In this document: positions 9,501 to 19,000 of the stretch, in pieces
Layout of the letters: each line of letters begins with the position of its first letter
How positions within the stretch are numbered: the stretch's first letter is position 1
Source: Thermohalobaculum sp039187815
GTDB lineage: Bacteria; Pseudomonadota; Alphaproteobacteria; Rhodobacterales; Rhodobacteraceae
Length of the DNA: 64,000 nt
Direction of reading: 5' to 3'
Assembly: GCA_039187815.1 (NCBI GenBank)
Contig: JBCCZI010000004.1
Location: 1-64,000 of the forward strand
Notes under the pieces: generated by a model
The model's database searches: none
What the model saw: only the letters and a program-made list of their open reading frames with translations
What the model was told of the DNA's origin: nothing
Program-made: the position numbers and the translations under genes

Positions 9501-9816
9501 CATCGACCCGCCGCTTGTGGCCAACATGTATTCGGGCCAACCGGACGAGCAGGCCATGCTGTTCGCCTGCGCCCCTGGCTCGGCCGAGCTGATCGGACGC
9601 CAACGCACCACCGCCGGGACCCAGGTGCCGAGCACCAGCGGTGTCAACCAGGTCACCTTCTCGTTCGGCCAGTCCGCGCAGGTGCCGATGCTCGGGGCCT
9701 ATAAGGGCCGGGTCTATGGCATCTTCGTCTCGGATGTGGCGCTGAGCGAGACGCAAAAGCGCCAGGCCTCGGTCTGGCTCGGCCAGCGCTTTGGGCAGAT
9801 CGCCCCCTATTGGTGA
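6535..9816 (+). CDS. Large SGNH/sialate-esterase-like protein with LamG-type domains, phage-tail-like
   Basis: The start at 6535 has a GGAG eight bases upstream and gives 1093 residues; the frame itself opens at 6442. Residues about 20-240 look like a beta-sandwich (LamG/concanavalin type). Residues about 395-650 resemble a sialate O-acetylesterase/SGNH domain: a GQSN block with Ser406, and a DGGH (DxxH) block at about residues 635-638. The C-terminal 270 residues begin with an AWFDVND...FQERTGAA segment resembling that seen in tail-fibre-like phage or prophage proteins, followed by a second LamG-like domain. There is no obvious signal peptide. It is flanked by tRNA-Val and by polysaccharide genes, so a surface-glycan or phage-derived role is possible. 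Function is inferred only from folds. Confidence 0.6.
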   Translation: MISIPGVLAATPLLNGSSHPLPADQSHSLQFPQGNTGADSARFSYVTGSGITETLFASTGALIAVVEVPWERYGQQQDESHFILGNDWRDVPLGGGMSLAAMGPREDSSQRQIVFRVSNDSLQSRKGTVSLTGMPRRLVICVSSDGANLAMRVYADGVLAGSEAWDGGLTGFSGLALDGDVLLIGCTGSGSSLAGTPFGSGATRGFDGSVGFVGYHAGAVADAALESISFGQRPEVALPVAANWLIGREFEDYTAPTVPAASWATADTRGDWVATETRAFAPGGDVTVARDGSGNWLGLDPLLDGQVWGCAPGQSSVSVPLSGTGSGLSGGVEARLIYLDGTVASDWQTVAGASLGAGPWSGTVTWPLSTEGWGYVEVRDTATGALDQRSRAQVGVGWVIACVGQSNIEFPVKNTVGGFGPSDPGNLSIAFRFRSQNTVSGLAPGSGSLVVDRVTVDSPRTNGTSAMADELKRYGNTPVMLIDMMQEGSGPGNLQDDGLTNRLWSDAPGAILDKVGNRVSAFAIEWSASAPYFAIDEAYNALIKGDSSGGQVTWTIGADHYLHSSDFFHTTSVGVALIPYPGVQSQAQGTIDQDFSWTNPSDGDLEFQYMRTLRAYVDANPGFTLGASMGAVELDGGHAEDALAKDRAARAVLVSGLNACGVAPVQSPLAVGLDMDAGLGFGDILIDLPEGGDLQTEWGLNAETPPAGVNAVQGIEITDITGSNVPVRSGFTTAIADSGTGAAPNRQARLRFSKDSGAWEPGTLVHLLPGWGMFYGVEFFTNDLWKGWPRESSEAYGGLGLLVPQGLGSFAIPVDPVAHLGARAWFDVNDETQFFQERTGAAASTPAGDGDPVGTVVVSGPAGGFFVAPSDSARPIRRRLVQSIDKVLADNNTRFTYKAAGAEVWYLDFDGVDDRLDYSAGALIPDSDSWALGMAVASTDLGANRHVVSQANGLPAGFGDFAIFQNVATNLGPFGSHWRTTWKEASPEIIDPPLVANMYSGQPDEQAMLFACAPGSAELIGRQRTTAGTQVPSTSGVNQVTFSFGQSAQVPMLGAYKGRVYGIFVSDVALSETQKRQASVWLGQRFGQIAPYW

Positions 9817-9852
9817 GCCCTCTCGGCGGCGTCTCCGGGCGCCGCCTGCTCC

Positions 9853-11307
9853 TCAGTCTCTGCCTCGACCAAGCCGGGCCGCCGCCTGCGCCCGCAATGC
9901 ACGGCATTGCCACAGGAGCGCACCCAGCAGCGCCACCAGCCCCACCGCCGCCCAAAGCGGCGGGAGCGGCAAACCAAACAGCGCCGCCTGCCCGATCGCC
10001 TGGAGCGCCAGCACCGCCAGCAGCACCACGGCCGTCAGGGCCAAACCGGGCGCCAGCCGGCGGAGCACGCCCACGCCCCGGTAGCGCCGGGCAAAGAACC
10101 CCAGCGCGACGCAGACGCCCGCCGCCTCGCCCGCCAGCCCGATCAGCAACACAGCGACCAGTCCCGCCCCCTCGATCGCCGCCAGCAAAGCGAGCGGCAC
10201 CGCCAACAGGCGCGGCAGATTGGCGATCAGCGGCTCGATCGTGCGCCCATCGCTGACCGAGACCGTCACAAAGGCTCCACGGATCACCGGGATCGCCGCC
10301 AGCAAGCCCGCGAGCCCGATCAGCTCGGCCCCCGGCCCAAAGCTCGGCCCAAAGATCAACAGCACCGCCGCCGGTCCGCCAATCGCCACGGCCACCACCG
10401 AGCCTGCCGCCACGACCATATGCGCCTCGAGCGCCAGCAGAGCCGCATCGCTGGCGGCCCGGTCAACCGCCGGGCTGTCGGCCGAGGCCACCACCCGCGC
10501 CCGCGACAGCGCCGACAGGAACAGCGGCCCCAGCACCCGCGCCAGCATCATGGTCGGCGTCACCGCCAAGGTCAGCGCCGCGCTCAGCTGGCCGAGATCA
10601 GCCGCATCGAAGCGGTTCGCCACCACCAGCCGGTCGCCTTGCAGCGTCAGGAAGCTGACCGGTGCGGCCAACAGGATCGGCCAGCCGAACCGCCAGGCGC
10701 GCCAGGCCGCCGCCCGGTCCCAGCCCAGCCGAAAGGGCACATCATGCAGCCACAGCGAGGCGATCACCTTCAGCGCGCGCTCGGCCAGCAGAAAGACCAC
10801 CATCGCACGCGCATCGGCCACCACCAGCAGGATCGGCGCCACCGCCAGGACCGAGACCGCAAGGCCCAGGCACTCGACCTGCGCCATCAGCCGGAAGTTC
10901 ATCGCCCGCTGGACCCGGGCGACCTCGATATGCAAGAGCGCCGGCACCGCCGCGACAATGCCGACCAGGCGGTACATGTCCACCAGCTCTGGCTGGCCGA
11001 GCATCGCGGCGATCGGCGCGGCAAAGATCCAGATCAGCGCTGCCGTGGCCAGCCCGCGCACCAGCACCATGGTCTGCACCGTCGCCGTGACCCGGGGGCT
11101 GTCGCCTTCGCGGTCGCGGATCACGAACTGCGCGAGACCCAGATTGCTGAAGGCATCGGCCAGCGCGACCAGGATCAAGACCGTGTTGGCGACGCCGAAT
11201 TCCTCGACGCCCAGCGCACGCGCCAACAGCACCGTGCGGGCAAAGCGCAGCAGGGTGCAGATCAGCTCGAGGCTGCCGAGATGCAGCGCACCGCGCAACA
11301 GGCTCAT
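9853..11307 (-). CDS. Polysaccharide flippase (MOP/Wzx-like)
   Basis: The 484-residue hydrophobic protein has about 12-14 predicted membrane segments and the N-terminal pattern of oligosaccharide flippases: an LLRFARTVLLARALG helix and a GVANTVLILVALADAFSNLGLAQFVIRD stretch split over helices 1-3. Members of this family move lipid-linked sugar units across the inner membrane for capsule, O-antigen or exopolysaccharide. It lies 39 bases after the glycosyltransferase-like gene on the same strand, so both probably act in one surface-polysaccharide pathway. The linked sugar-transfer genes needed for a full pathway are not in the window. Confidence 0.85.
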   Translation of the reverse strand: MSLLRGALHLGSLELICTLLRFARTVLLARALGVEEFGVANTVLILVALADAFSNLGLAQFVIRDREGDSPRVTATVQTMVLVRGLATAALIWIFAAPIAAMLGQPELVDMYRLVGIVAAVPALLHIEVARVQRAMNFRLMAQVECLGLAVSVLAVAPILLVVADARAMVVFLLAERALKVIASLWLHDVPFRLGWDRAAAWRAWRFGWPILLAAPVSFLTLQGDRLVVANRFDAADLGQLSAALTLAVTPTMMLARVLGPLFLSALSRARVVASADSPAVDRAASDAALLALEAHMVVAAGSVVAVAIGGPAAVLLIFGPSFGPGAELIGLAGLLAAIPVIRGAFVTVSVSDGRTIEPLIANLPRLLAVPLALLAAIEGAGLVAVLLIGLAGEAAGVCVALGFFARRYRGVGVLRRLAPGLALTAVVLLAVLALQAIGQAALFGLPLPPLWAAVGLVALLGALLWQCRALRAQAAARLGRGRD

Positions 11308-11346
11308 CGGGGGCTCCGTGGTTTTGCGGGCCCTAGCACGGCGCGC

Positions 11347-12153
11347 TTACCGCCACCATAACCGCCGCTCGATGCGCCAGAGCAGGCCATAGAGCTTGTG
11401 CCGGATCGGGCGCAGCGCCGCAAAGAGGCCGAACAGCAACAGCGTTGTCGGCGTCGGCACGATCCGGTGGCCGAGGCGGGGGGCCCATTGGCGCTCCAAC
11501 ATGGCGATGCCCACACGCCAGGCCGCATTGCGCGAGCCGCCGCTGTCATGGCGCACCAGCCAGTCGATCGCATGGGCGCTGCGCCCCGCCTCGGCCGCCG
11601 CCAGGCAAAGATCGGTGGCGTAGAAATGAAAGCCCGAGAGCCCGGGCGAGGGCCGCACCGGGGCCAGCGCGCCCTCGCCGAGCCGCAGCACCAGCAGGTT
11701 TTCATCCAGGCTGATCACGGGCTGGGGCGGGTTGCCGATGCGCGCATCCGCGTCGCCGGGATCGGTGATGCGCCAGACCGGGCGCAGCACGCCACGATAG
11801 CCCGCATTGCCCGCCAGCGCCCATTTGGGATAATGCGCGTCCAGATCGGCCAGGGCCCGGGCCAGCGCTGCCGCATCGTCGATCGGCCAGACATCCTGGT
11901 GGAGCACGATCAGATGGCGCCCCTCGGCCTCGTCCAGGAAGCGCGCAATGGCTTGATAGCAGTCGAGATGGTTGCGCCCGAAATTCTGCACCACCAGCAG
12001 CGCGGTGTCCTCAGCGCCAAAGCCGACCTCGCGCAGCCGGGCGATGCAGGCGGCGAGCTCCTCGGCGTCGTTCGCGACGATGCCGATGGTCCAGCGCGCA
12101 AGTCCGATGCTCGGCTCGCGGCGAAAGGCCAGGCTCGTCTCGTCATCCGCCAT
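11347..12153 (-). CDS. Glycosyltransferase-like protein linked to the flippase
   Basis: The likely protein has 268 residues starting at the ATG at 12153, with an AGGGG ribosome site. A longer in-frame start at 12312 would run through non-conserved sequence. It begins with WTIGIVANDAEEL, followed by LLVVQNFGRN and LIVLHQDVW, the pattern of GT-A glycosyltransferase-like proteins. HQDVW replaces the usual DxD metal site, so sugar-transfer activity is not certain. The C-terminus ends in a basic amphipathic helix (HKLYGLLWRIERRLWWR) that could anchor it to the inner membrane. It sits immediately upstream of the flippase gene. Confidence 0.6.
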   Translation of the reverse strand: MADDETSLAFRREPSIGLARWTIGIVANDAEELAACIARLREVGFGAEDTALLVVQNFGRNHLDCYQAIARFLDEAEGRHLIVLHQDVWPIDDAAALARALADLDAHYPKWALAGNAGYRGVLRPVWRITDPGDADARIGNPPQPVISLDENLLVLRLGEGALAPVRPSPGLSGFHFYATDLCLAAAEAGRSAHAIDWLVRHDSGGSRNAAWRVGIAMLERQWAPRLGHRIVPTPTTLLLFGLFAALRPIRHKLYGLLWRIERRLWWR

Positions 12154-12467
12154 GGCTTGACCCCTGTCGCTCCCCCCGCGCAACCTCGCGCACGGCGAGC
12201 CGGGGAGCAAGAGCAGTGGCGCCCACAGGGTTCGTGCGCATTTGAAACATAAGCGCAATGAATTGTGTTCTCGGAGCCGGCTGCGCGGGCGCTGCCGAAG
12301 ATTGGGGCCCATTCGGCCGCGCTCGTCCCCCGGCGCAGGCCGAGAACCGGAGCCGACAGGGCCTCATAGGCTCGGACCGTCGCCTCGGCCTCAGTTGCAC
12401 TTTGCCAAACCCTAGATCTCGGTTAGCTTCGATCCTAAAGGACAAAACCGGGACGGGGGTAGACGGC
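12154..12467. other. Intergenic region between divergent glycosyltransferase and porin genes
   Basis: This 314-base gap separates divergently transcribed genes and should contain both promoters. A TTGCAC hexamer at 12395-12400 is a possible -35 element for the porin operon, but no convincing -10 hexamer lies at the right distance. A frame continuous with the porin opens at 12258, but its sequence lacks signal-peptide or family character. I see no RNA gene or repeat here. Confidence 0.4.
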
Positions 12468-13799
12468 GTGATCGGAGGGAGTGCGTGCGGCGCGCGTGTC
12501 GCCGGAGCGGCGATGGTGCTGGCAGGATTGTCCGGTGTCGCCGAGGCGGGCGGCTTTGCGCTGATCGGCCAGAGCGCGCGCTCGGCCGGCACCGGCTATG
12601 CGGGCGCGAGCGCCCTGGCCGGCGGGCCCGACACGGTGCACTACAACCCCAGCGGCATGGCCTTTCTCGAGGGGCGCATTCTCTCCTCGAGCGCGGATCT
12701 CCTCTTTCCCCGCAGCGATTTCGAAGATGGCGGCTCGACCGATGTGCTGGGCCTGCCCCGGCTCGGGCGCAATGGCGATGGCGGCGAGTTCGGCATTGTG
12801 CCGAGCGGTTATGCGATCCTGCCGCTCGGCCCCGATTTCCGGATCGGGTTCTCGCTGAACGCACCCTATGGGCAGAAGACCGACTATCCGAGCGACTTCA
12901 TCGGGCGCTATGAGGCCGGGCTCTCCGAGTTGCTGGTGATCGATGCGGGCATCGCGCTGTCGGCCAAGCTGACCGAGAACATCGCCGTCGGTGGCGGCTT
13001 CAACTTTGTCTATGCCGAGACGGTGCTGACCAATGCGGTGGATTTCGGCGCGATCTGTCTCGGCGCCATCGGGGCCCAGTGCCTGGATATCGGCCTCGCG
13101 CCTCAGCAGGCGGACGGGCGCGCGCGGCTCGAAGCGGATGGCTTCTCGACCAATTTCTCGCTCGGCGTGATGGGGAGCTGGGACTGGGGCCGGCTCGGGC
13201 TCGCCTTCCGCGCGCCGCTGACCATCGGGCTGGCCGGCGATGCGGAGTTCTTCGTGCCGGACGCGGCGCAGTTCCTCACCGCCTCGGGCGCCTTTGCCGA
13301 CACCGGCGCCAGCGCCGATTTCGACCTGCCCGCGACGATCAGCCTTGGCGCCGCGATCAACGCGACCGACGAGCTGACGCTGCTTGGCCAGGTGATCTGG
13401 ACCGGCTGGAGCATCGTGGACGAGACGGTGGTGGTCTATCAAAACCCCGCCCAGCCGGACACGGCCCTGGTCTCGAACTACGACGACAGTTTCTATGTCT
13501 CGGTGGGGGCGACCTATGACGTCTCCGAGCGGCTGACCCTGCGGGGCGGGGTCGCCTATGACGAGACGCCGCTCGACGGGGCCTTCCGCACCCCGCGCCT
13601 GCCGGGCGAGAGCACGGTCTCGATCGCCGTCGGGCTCGGCTATCAGCTGACCGAGAGCGTGGCGCTCGACATCGCCTACCAGCATTTCTTCTTTCAGACA
13701 GCCGATTTCGATTTCAGCGACCCGGCGGCCGGGCAATTGGTTGGCAGCACCGACAACGCCTCTGATGTGGTCAGCCTGCAGCTGAGCTGGACGTTTTAG
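12468..13799 (+). CDS. FadL/OmpP1-type outer-membrane hydrophobic channel
   Basis: The protein has about 443 residues from the GTG at 12468, which follows a G-rich ribosome site. An ATG at 12513 is an alternative. A signal peptide ends at VAEA; the mature protein begins GGFALIGQSARSAGTGYAGASA, the FadL-like N-terminal plug and hatch. A NPSGMA motif (NPAGM in family members) follows. The C-terminus is a beta-strand ending in Phe (LQLSWTF), as in outer-membrane barrels. FadL proteins admit long-chain fatty acids, hydrocarbons or aromatics. The FAD oxidoreductase starts 35 bases later, so this porin probably brings in that pathway's hydrophobic substrate. Confidence 0.88.
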   Translation: MIGGSACGARVAGAAMVLAGLSGVAEAGGFALIGQSARSAGTGYAGASALAGGPDTVHYNPSGMAFLEGRILSSSADLLFPRSDFEDGGSTDVLGLPRLGRNGDGGEFGIVPSGYAILPLGPDFRIGFSLNAPYGQKTDYPSDFIGRYEAGLSELLVIDAGIALSAKLTENIAVGGGFNFVYAETVLTNAVDFGAICLGAIGAQCLDIGLAPQQADGRARLEADGFSTNFSLGVMGSWDWGRLGLAFRAPLTIGLAGDAEFFVPDAAQFLTASGAFADTGASADFDLPATISLGAAINATDELTLLGQVIWTGWSIVDETVVVYQNPAQPDTALVSNYDDSFYVSVGATYDVSERLTLRGGVAYDETPLDGAFRTPRLPGESTVSIAVGLGYQLTESVALDIAYQHFFFQTADFDFSDPAAGQLVGSTDNASDVVSLQLSWTF

Positions 13800-13834
13800 G
13801 CGCCGCCCGCGGCGGCACGGCAAAGGGGGGCAGA

Positions 13835-16054
13835 ATGCCCAAGACAAAGATCGCCGTCCTCGGCGGTGGGATCGGTTCGCTGTCGGCGCTGCTGCAGCTG
13901 ACCCAGGACCCGGCGGTGCGCGAGGGCTATGAGATCACGCTCTATCAGCTCGGCTGGCGTCTGGGCGGCAAATGCGCCAGCGGCCGCGACGTGAGCCATC
14001 CCCCGGCGGCACGCGTGTACGAGCACGGGCTGCACATCTTTGCGGGTTTCTACTACTACGCCTTCAACATGCTCAAGGACTGCTATGCGACGCTCGACGG
14101 CGCGGGCGGGGTGCCGGGCAGGGACGTCTATGACGCCTTCCGCCCCAAGAACAAAGTCGTGCTCTATGAGCGGGTGGACGGCAAGCAGATCCCCTGGCCG
14201 ATCGAGTTCCTGGCCATGCCGGGTGCGCCGAGCGATCCGCCCGTGGTGCCCACGGTGCCCGAATACATCGAGTCGCTGATCGAGGCGATTTTTTTGCATC
14301 TGATCGGGGGGGATGGCCGGCATGCCTCGGTGAGCGAGCAGGCTCCGCTTGCCTCGATCGAGAGCGCGCCCAAGGGCATCGCCGAGCGGCTGCGCGATGC
14401 GGCCGAGGCGCTCGGCACCTCGGTCGTGCACCGCCTGTTCGATCCCAAGGCGCCGGTGCCGGACGAGCCGCACGCCCAGGCCCATCACCGCCTCCACCAG
14501 GCGCTGCTGCTGGCCCGCCACGGCGCCCAGGGCACGTCCGTCGAGGACGGCCATCAGCCTGCCATCGTCACGCTGCTCGACCATGCGGCCAACGACCTCA
14601 AGGCCGCCTCCAAGGTCTTTGGCAGCTCTGACTGGTTCCGCCGCCTGACCCGCGGGGTGAACCTGGCGCGCGCGGTGGTGGCCGGCTTCTACGGCGACCA
14701 GGTGGCGACCCGCGGCTTCGACCCGCTGGATGACGAGGAGCTGAAGGACTGGCTCCGCCGCTGGGGCGCCTGGGAGGAGACCGTGGAGTGGGCCCCGGTC
14801 GATGCGGGCTATGACTATGCCTTTGCCTATTGCGAGGGCGACGAGGCCAGGCCCTCGCTCGGCGCCGGCACCGGCTTGCGCGGCTTTATGCGGCTGCTGT
14901 TCGCCTATAAGGGCGCGCTGTTCTGGGAGATGGAGGGCGCCATGGGCGAGACCGTCATCCTGCCCATGTACCAGGTGCTGCGCCAGCGCGGCGTGCAGTT
15001 CCGCTTCTTCCACCAGATCACCGATCTTGCGCTCTCCGAGGACGGCCAGGCGGTCGAGCGCATCACCATCTGCCGCCAGGCCGAGGTGAAGCCCGGCGGC
15101 GATCCCCAGCTCGGCGGCTATGACCCGCTGATCGATATCGGCGAGGCGGGGCTGAAGGCCTGGCCCTCCGAGCCGCTCTGGGACAGCCTGGTGAACGGCG
15201 ACGCGCTGAGGGGCATCGATTTCGAATCGCCCTGGTCGCCAAACCCCGATGCGACCGAGATGCATCTCAGCCGCGGGACGGATTTCGACCAGGTGATCTG
15301 CGGCATCTCGGTGGCCGAGCTCGCGCGCGTCAGCGGCGGGCTCTCGGCGGCCAGCCCGCGCTGGAAGCAGATGGTCGAGGGCATCCAGGTCTCGCGCACC
15401 GTCGGTCTGCAGATGTGGACCCGCTTTGCGGTTGGCGAAGATGGCGGCGGGGATGGCGGCGCGGGAGGCGGGTTCGCGTGGCCGGACCGGGTCTCGACCC
15501 GCACGGACCAGCCGCTCAGCACCTGGTCGGACATGACCTTCCTGCTCTCGCGGGAGTTTTGGCCGCCCGAGGATCCGCCCAAGGGGCTCTATTATTTCTG
15601 CGGCCAGATCGCGGGGGCTGCCGAGCCGCCGGATTTCTCGGACCCCACGGCGCCGGAGAGGGCGCTGGACGAGGCACGCGAGGAGAGCAAGCGCTGGCTC
15701 CGCGACAACACCGCGATGATCATGCCGAACAAGGCGGTGCCGGGCACGCCGCTCGGCCTCGACCCGGCGGGGCTCTTCGTCGATGACGGCTCGACCGGCG
15801 AGGCGCGGTTCGACTGGCAGTACACCCGCGTGAACATGGCGCCAACCGAACTCTATGTGCAATCGGCCCCCGGCACCTTTTCGAATCGCCTGCGCGCCAA
15901 CGAATCCGGCTTCGAGAACCTCTGGCTCGCCGGCGACTGGACCCGCAACGGCATCAATGCGGGCTGTGTCGAGGCCACGGTCATGAGCGGCATCCAATGC
16001 GCCAACGCCATGCTAGGCGATCCGTCGCCGATCGACGGCGAACGGGATGTGTGA
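13835..16054 (+). CDS. FAD-dependent amine-oxidase/desaturase-like oxidoreductase
   Basis: The 739-residue protein has an N-terminal Rossmann dinucleotide-binding loop AVLGGGIGS (residues 7-15), then LYQLGWRLGGKCAS, where LGGK contacts FAD in the phytoene-desaturase/amine-oxidase clan. The C-terminal FAD motif is LWLAGDWTRNGINAGCVEA, as in carotenoid desaturases and related enzymes. It is longer than typical desaturases (about 500 residues), with a large middle insertion. The substrate is unknown. It sits between a FadL-type porin and a cyclase-AAA protein, with gaps of 35 and 16 bases, indicating one operon devoted to a hydrophobic compound. Confidence 0.82.
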   Translation: MPKTKIAVLGGGIGSLSALLQLTQDPAVREGYEITLYQLGWRLGGKCASGRDVSHPPAARVYEHGLHIFAGFYYYAFNMLKDCYATLDGAGGVPGRDVYDAFRPKNKVVLYERVDGKQIPWPIEFLAMPGAPSDPPVVPTVPEYIESLIEAIFLHLIGGDGRHASVSEQAPLASIESAPKGIAERLRDAAEALGTSVVHRLFDPKAPVPDEPHAQAHHRLHQALLLARHGAQGTSVEDGHQPAIVTLLDHAANDLKAASKVFGSSDWFRRLTRGVNLARAVVAGFYGDQVATRGFDPLDDEELKDWLRRWGAWEETVEWAPVDAGYDYAFAYCEGDEARPSLGAGTGLRGFMRLLFAYKGALFWEMEGAMGETVILPMYQVLRQRGVQFRFFHQITDLALSEDGQAVERITICRQAEVKPGGDPQLGGYDPLIDIGEAGLKAWPSEPLWDSLVNGDALRGIDFESPWSPNPDATEMHLSRGTDFDQVICGISVAELARVSGGLSAASPRWKQMVEGIQVSRTVGLQMWTRFAVGEDGGGDGGAGGGFAWPDRVSTRTDQPLSTWSDMTFLLSREFWPPEDPPKGLYYFCGQIAGAAEPPDFSDPTAPERALDEAREESKRWLRDNTAMIMPNKAVPGTPLGLDPAGLFVDDGSTGEARFDWQYTRVNMAPTELYVQSAPGTFSNRLRANESGFENLWLAGDWTRNGINAGCVEATVMSGIQCANAMLGDPSPIDGERDV

Positions 16055-16070
16055 TGGGATGTGACGCTGT

Positions 16071-19000
16071 GTGATGCCCCAGGTCGAGGCGACAGGCAGC
16101 GCGGAGGCGCCCCAGCGTTCAGAGGTCCGTGAGGCCGAGGGCGTCTATCTGATCGCGGACATCGTCGGCTCGTCGCGCATCTGCAACCGCTTGGTCGAGA
16201 CCGAAGGGCGCCGCGCCGCGGACCGGCTCTCGACGCTGATCAACGCCTCGTTCGGCCCCTTGATCGGGCTGGTGAGCCTCACGGCCGGGCGGGTGCTCGA
16301 CACAGCGGGGGACTCGCTCCATGCCGTCTGGCTGCCCGGGGCGGGGGAGGCGCTGGACATGCAGCTCGCGGCCGTCGAAGCGGCGGCCGAGAGCGCCATG
16401 GCCGCCCTGGCGGGCCCGCCCGGCGACACGCAGATCCCGGTCGAGGCGCGCATCGGCATCGGCACCGGGCGCCTGGCCATCGGCGAGTCCGGGACCTCGG
16501 GCATCGCCTCGGTCATCTCGGGCTCGGCGATCATGAACGCGCTCCAGGCGCTTGCCGAGGTCGAGCCCGGCGAGGTCCGGGTCATCCGTGGCGATGGCCT
16601 CGCTGGCGAAGGGCTCGACATCTCGGCGCTGCCCTCGCGGCTCGGCATCTTCGGCAGCGCGCCCGGCGTGATCGATCCCGATGGAGAGACCCGGGCGCTG
16701 TCGGTCATGTCGGTGGAGCTGGCGGCGGCGGGGGAGGCCTTTGCCCTGCCGGTCGAGCGGCTCGAGGCGCTGGCCGCGGCCGCCGAGCGTGCGCTGACGC
16801 CCCATGGCGCGGTGTTCGAGACCCCGATGCTCGACGAAAAGGGCCTGACGCTGAAGGCGTTTTTCGGGCTGCACGGCGAGGGCGAGGCCCGCGGGCGGCC
16901 CGAGGTCTTTGCCGCTCTCGACGCGCTGACGGCCGAGCTCGGCGCGCTGGGGGCAGCCGTGCGCGTGGGCGTGGCCACGGGGCGGGTCTTTCTCGGGGTC
17001 TTCTCGATCGCGGGCGAGACGCGGCCGCAATGCTTTGGCTTGCCGCTCGTGGTCTCGACCCGGCTGATGGAGGCGGCGGGCAGCCATGCGCTGCTCGATG
17101 GCGAGACCGCGCGCCTGGCCGGTCTGGCCGAGCGGATGGCAACCCCGCTCCCGCCCGCCCTGCTGAAGGGCACCCATACGGATATCGCGGTCTCGGCGCT
17201 TGGCCCGAGGCGGGCGCCGGGCAGCCTTCCGGGCGCTCGCACGGGCTCGGGGCAGGGCGCGCCGATTGGGCGCGAGGACGAGCTCGCCCGGATCGCCGCC
17301 TTCATCGCCCGGCCCGAGATCGGGCGCGCCCTCTTTCTGCGGGGCGGCGCAGGCAGCGGCAAATCCGAGCTGCTCCGCCACGCCCATGCGGCGGCTCGCG
17401 CGGCCGGGGCCACCGTCGTCCCGCTGGCGCCGCGCTCCTATCCCTACGACGGCTATCTCTCCGCCTGGGCCGAGGCGCTGGGCACGCTCTTGCCGGGCGA
17501 GCCGCCCGTCGGCCCCGAGGCCGGCGCGGATCCGGCGGGGGAGGCGGACCCGGCCGCCCGGCTCGACCAGCTGACCCTGGCGCTGGTCGAGCGCTTTGCC
17601 GAGGCGGCGCCCGTTCTGGTGGTCGACGATGCGCACCGGCTTGATGAGGCCTCGGCGCGCCTGGCCATCCGCCTCTGGCGTGCGGTGCCGGGCCTGCGGG
17701 TGGTCGCCGCCTATGACAGTGCCGCCGAGGCGCGGATCGAGCCCTGGCTTCGGCGGCTCTTGGTAGGGGACGATGCCTATCTCGATCTTGGCGGGCTGTC
17801 GCTCGAGGCCACCCGGGCTCTGCTCCTCGACCGGCTGGGGGTGGAGGAGATCGCCGAAGACACGCTGGCCCGGATCCATGCGCTCTCGGACGGGATGCCC
17901 GATGCGGTGCTGGCGATCGGCCGCTCGGCCCGGGCGGGGCTCTCGCGCTATGCCCAACGGTCGAGCGACCGCGCGCTCGGGCCCGAGGCCGAGGAGGTGG
18001 ATCTGCCGCTCAGCGTCTCGGAGGCGGTGGAGCAGGCGATTGGACGCCTCGGTCCGGCGGCGCGCCGGGTGCTCAAGATCGCAAGCGCGGCGGGGCAGGC
18101 GCTCGATCCCGATCTGCTGGTGCGCGCCGGGGCAGGCTCGGCCGGCGAGGTGGCCGATGCGCTCGAGACCGCCCGGGCCGCCGGCTTGGTCGAGCGCCGG
18201 GCCGGACCGCGGGGCGGGGCGCTCTATGCCTTCCGCTCCGAGCGGCTGCGCAATGTCGCATACGGCATGATGGCCGAGGCAACGGCGCGCGAGGCCCATG
18301 CGGCGCTGGCCGAGGCCATAGCCGCCACTCCGGTCCGAGACGGGCGCGCGCGCGATGCGGCCATGGCCTATCACTGGTCGCGCACCGAGGACCGCCGCCA
18401 GGCGCTCCGCCATCTGTCGCGCGCAGCACTCGGCGCCTGGCGGCGGGGCGAGTATGCAACGCTCCTGCCCTGGCTCGAGCGGGCGCTCAGCCTGGCGGAG
18501 GCGGGGCGCACCGACCCCAGCGCACCCCGCGTCTCGCCGTTTCGCGAGGCATTCTGGTGCGCCGTCACCGCGGATGCTCAGATCCAGCATGGCAATCTCG
18601 AGCGGGCGAGTGCGCTCTGCCGCCGCGGGCTCGGGCTGCTTGGCGACCGGGCGGCCGGCGGGCCTTGGGGGTGGATCGGCCAGGGTCTGCGCGCCTCGGC
18701 CCGCTTGGCCACAGGACGCCTGGCCCGCCGCCCCCCGGGGATTGCGCAACGCGCACAGTACGAGCTCAAAGGGCTGCTCTACGGCCATCTCTGCAGCTGC
18801 CTCTATTTCCAGTCCGATGAGCTTGGGATGCTTGCCACGGCCCTTGAGGCCTCGGACCAGCGCGAGCGCACCGGCACACCGGCGGGCATGGCGATGCCCG
18901 ATGCGGTGCTGGCCTATGCGGCGGGCGTGTCTGGGGTGGGCGGGCTGTCGCGCTGGTTCGCGGGGCGCACCCGGCGGATCGGGGCGCCCGAGGATCCCGA

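Noticed and set aside
7702..9756. 684-residue antisense open frame across the esterase-like gene
   Set aside because: A shadow rich in His, Arg and Asp with no family pattern or ribosome site.
6179..9816. Prophage or integrative element at tRNA-Val
   Set aside because: No integrase, no repeat of the tRNA 3' end and no other phage genes were seen; only one tail-like protein.
13796..15997. 733-residue open frame antisense to the FAD oxidoreductase
   Set aside because: Charged low-complexity shadow without motifs; the opposite strand has clear FAD-binding motifs.
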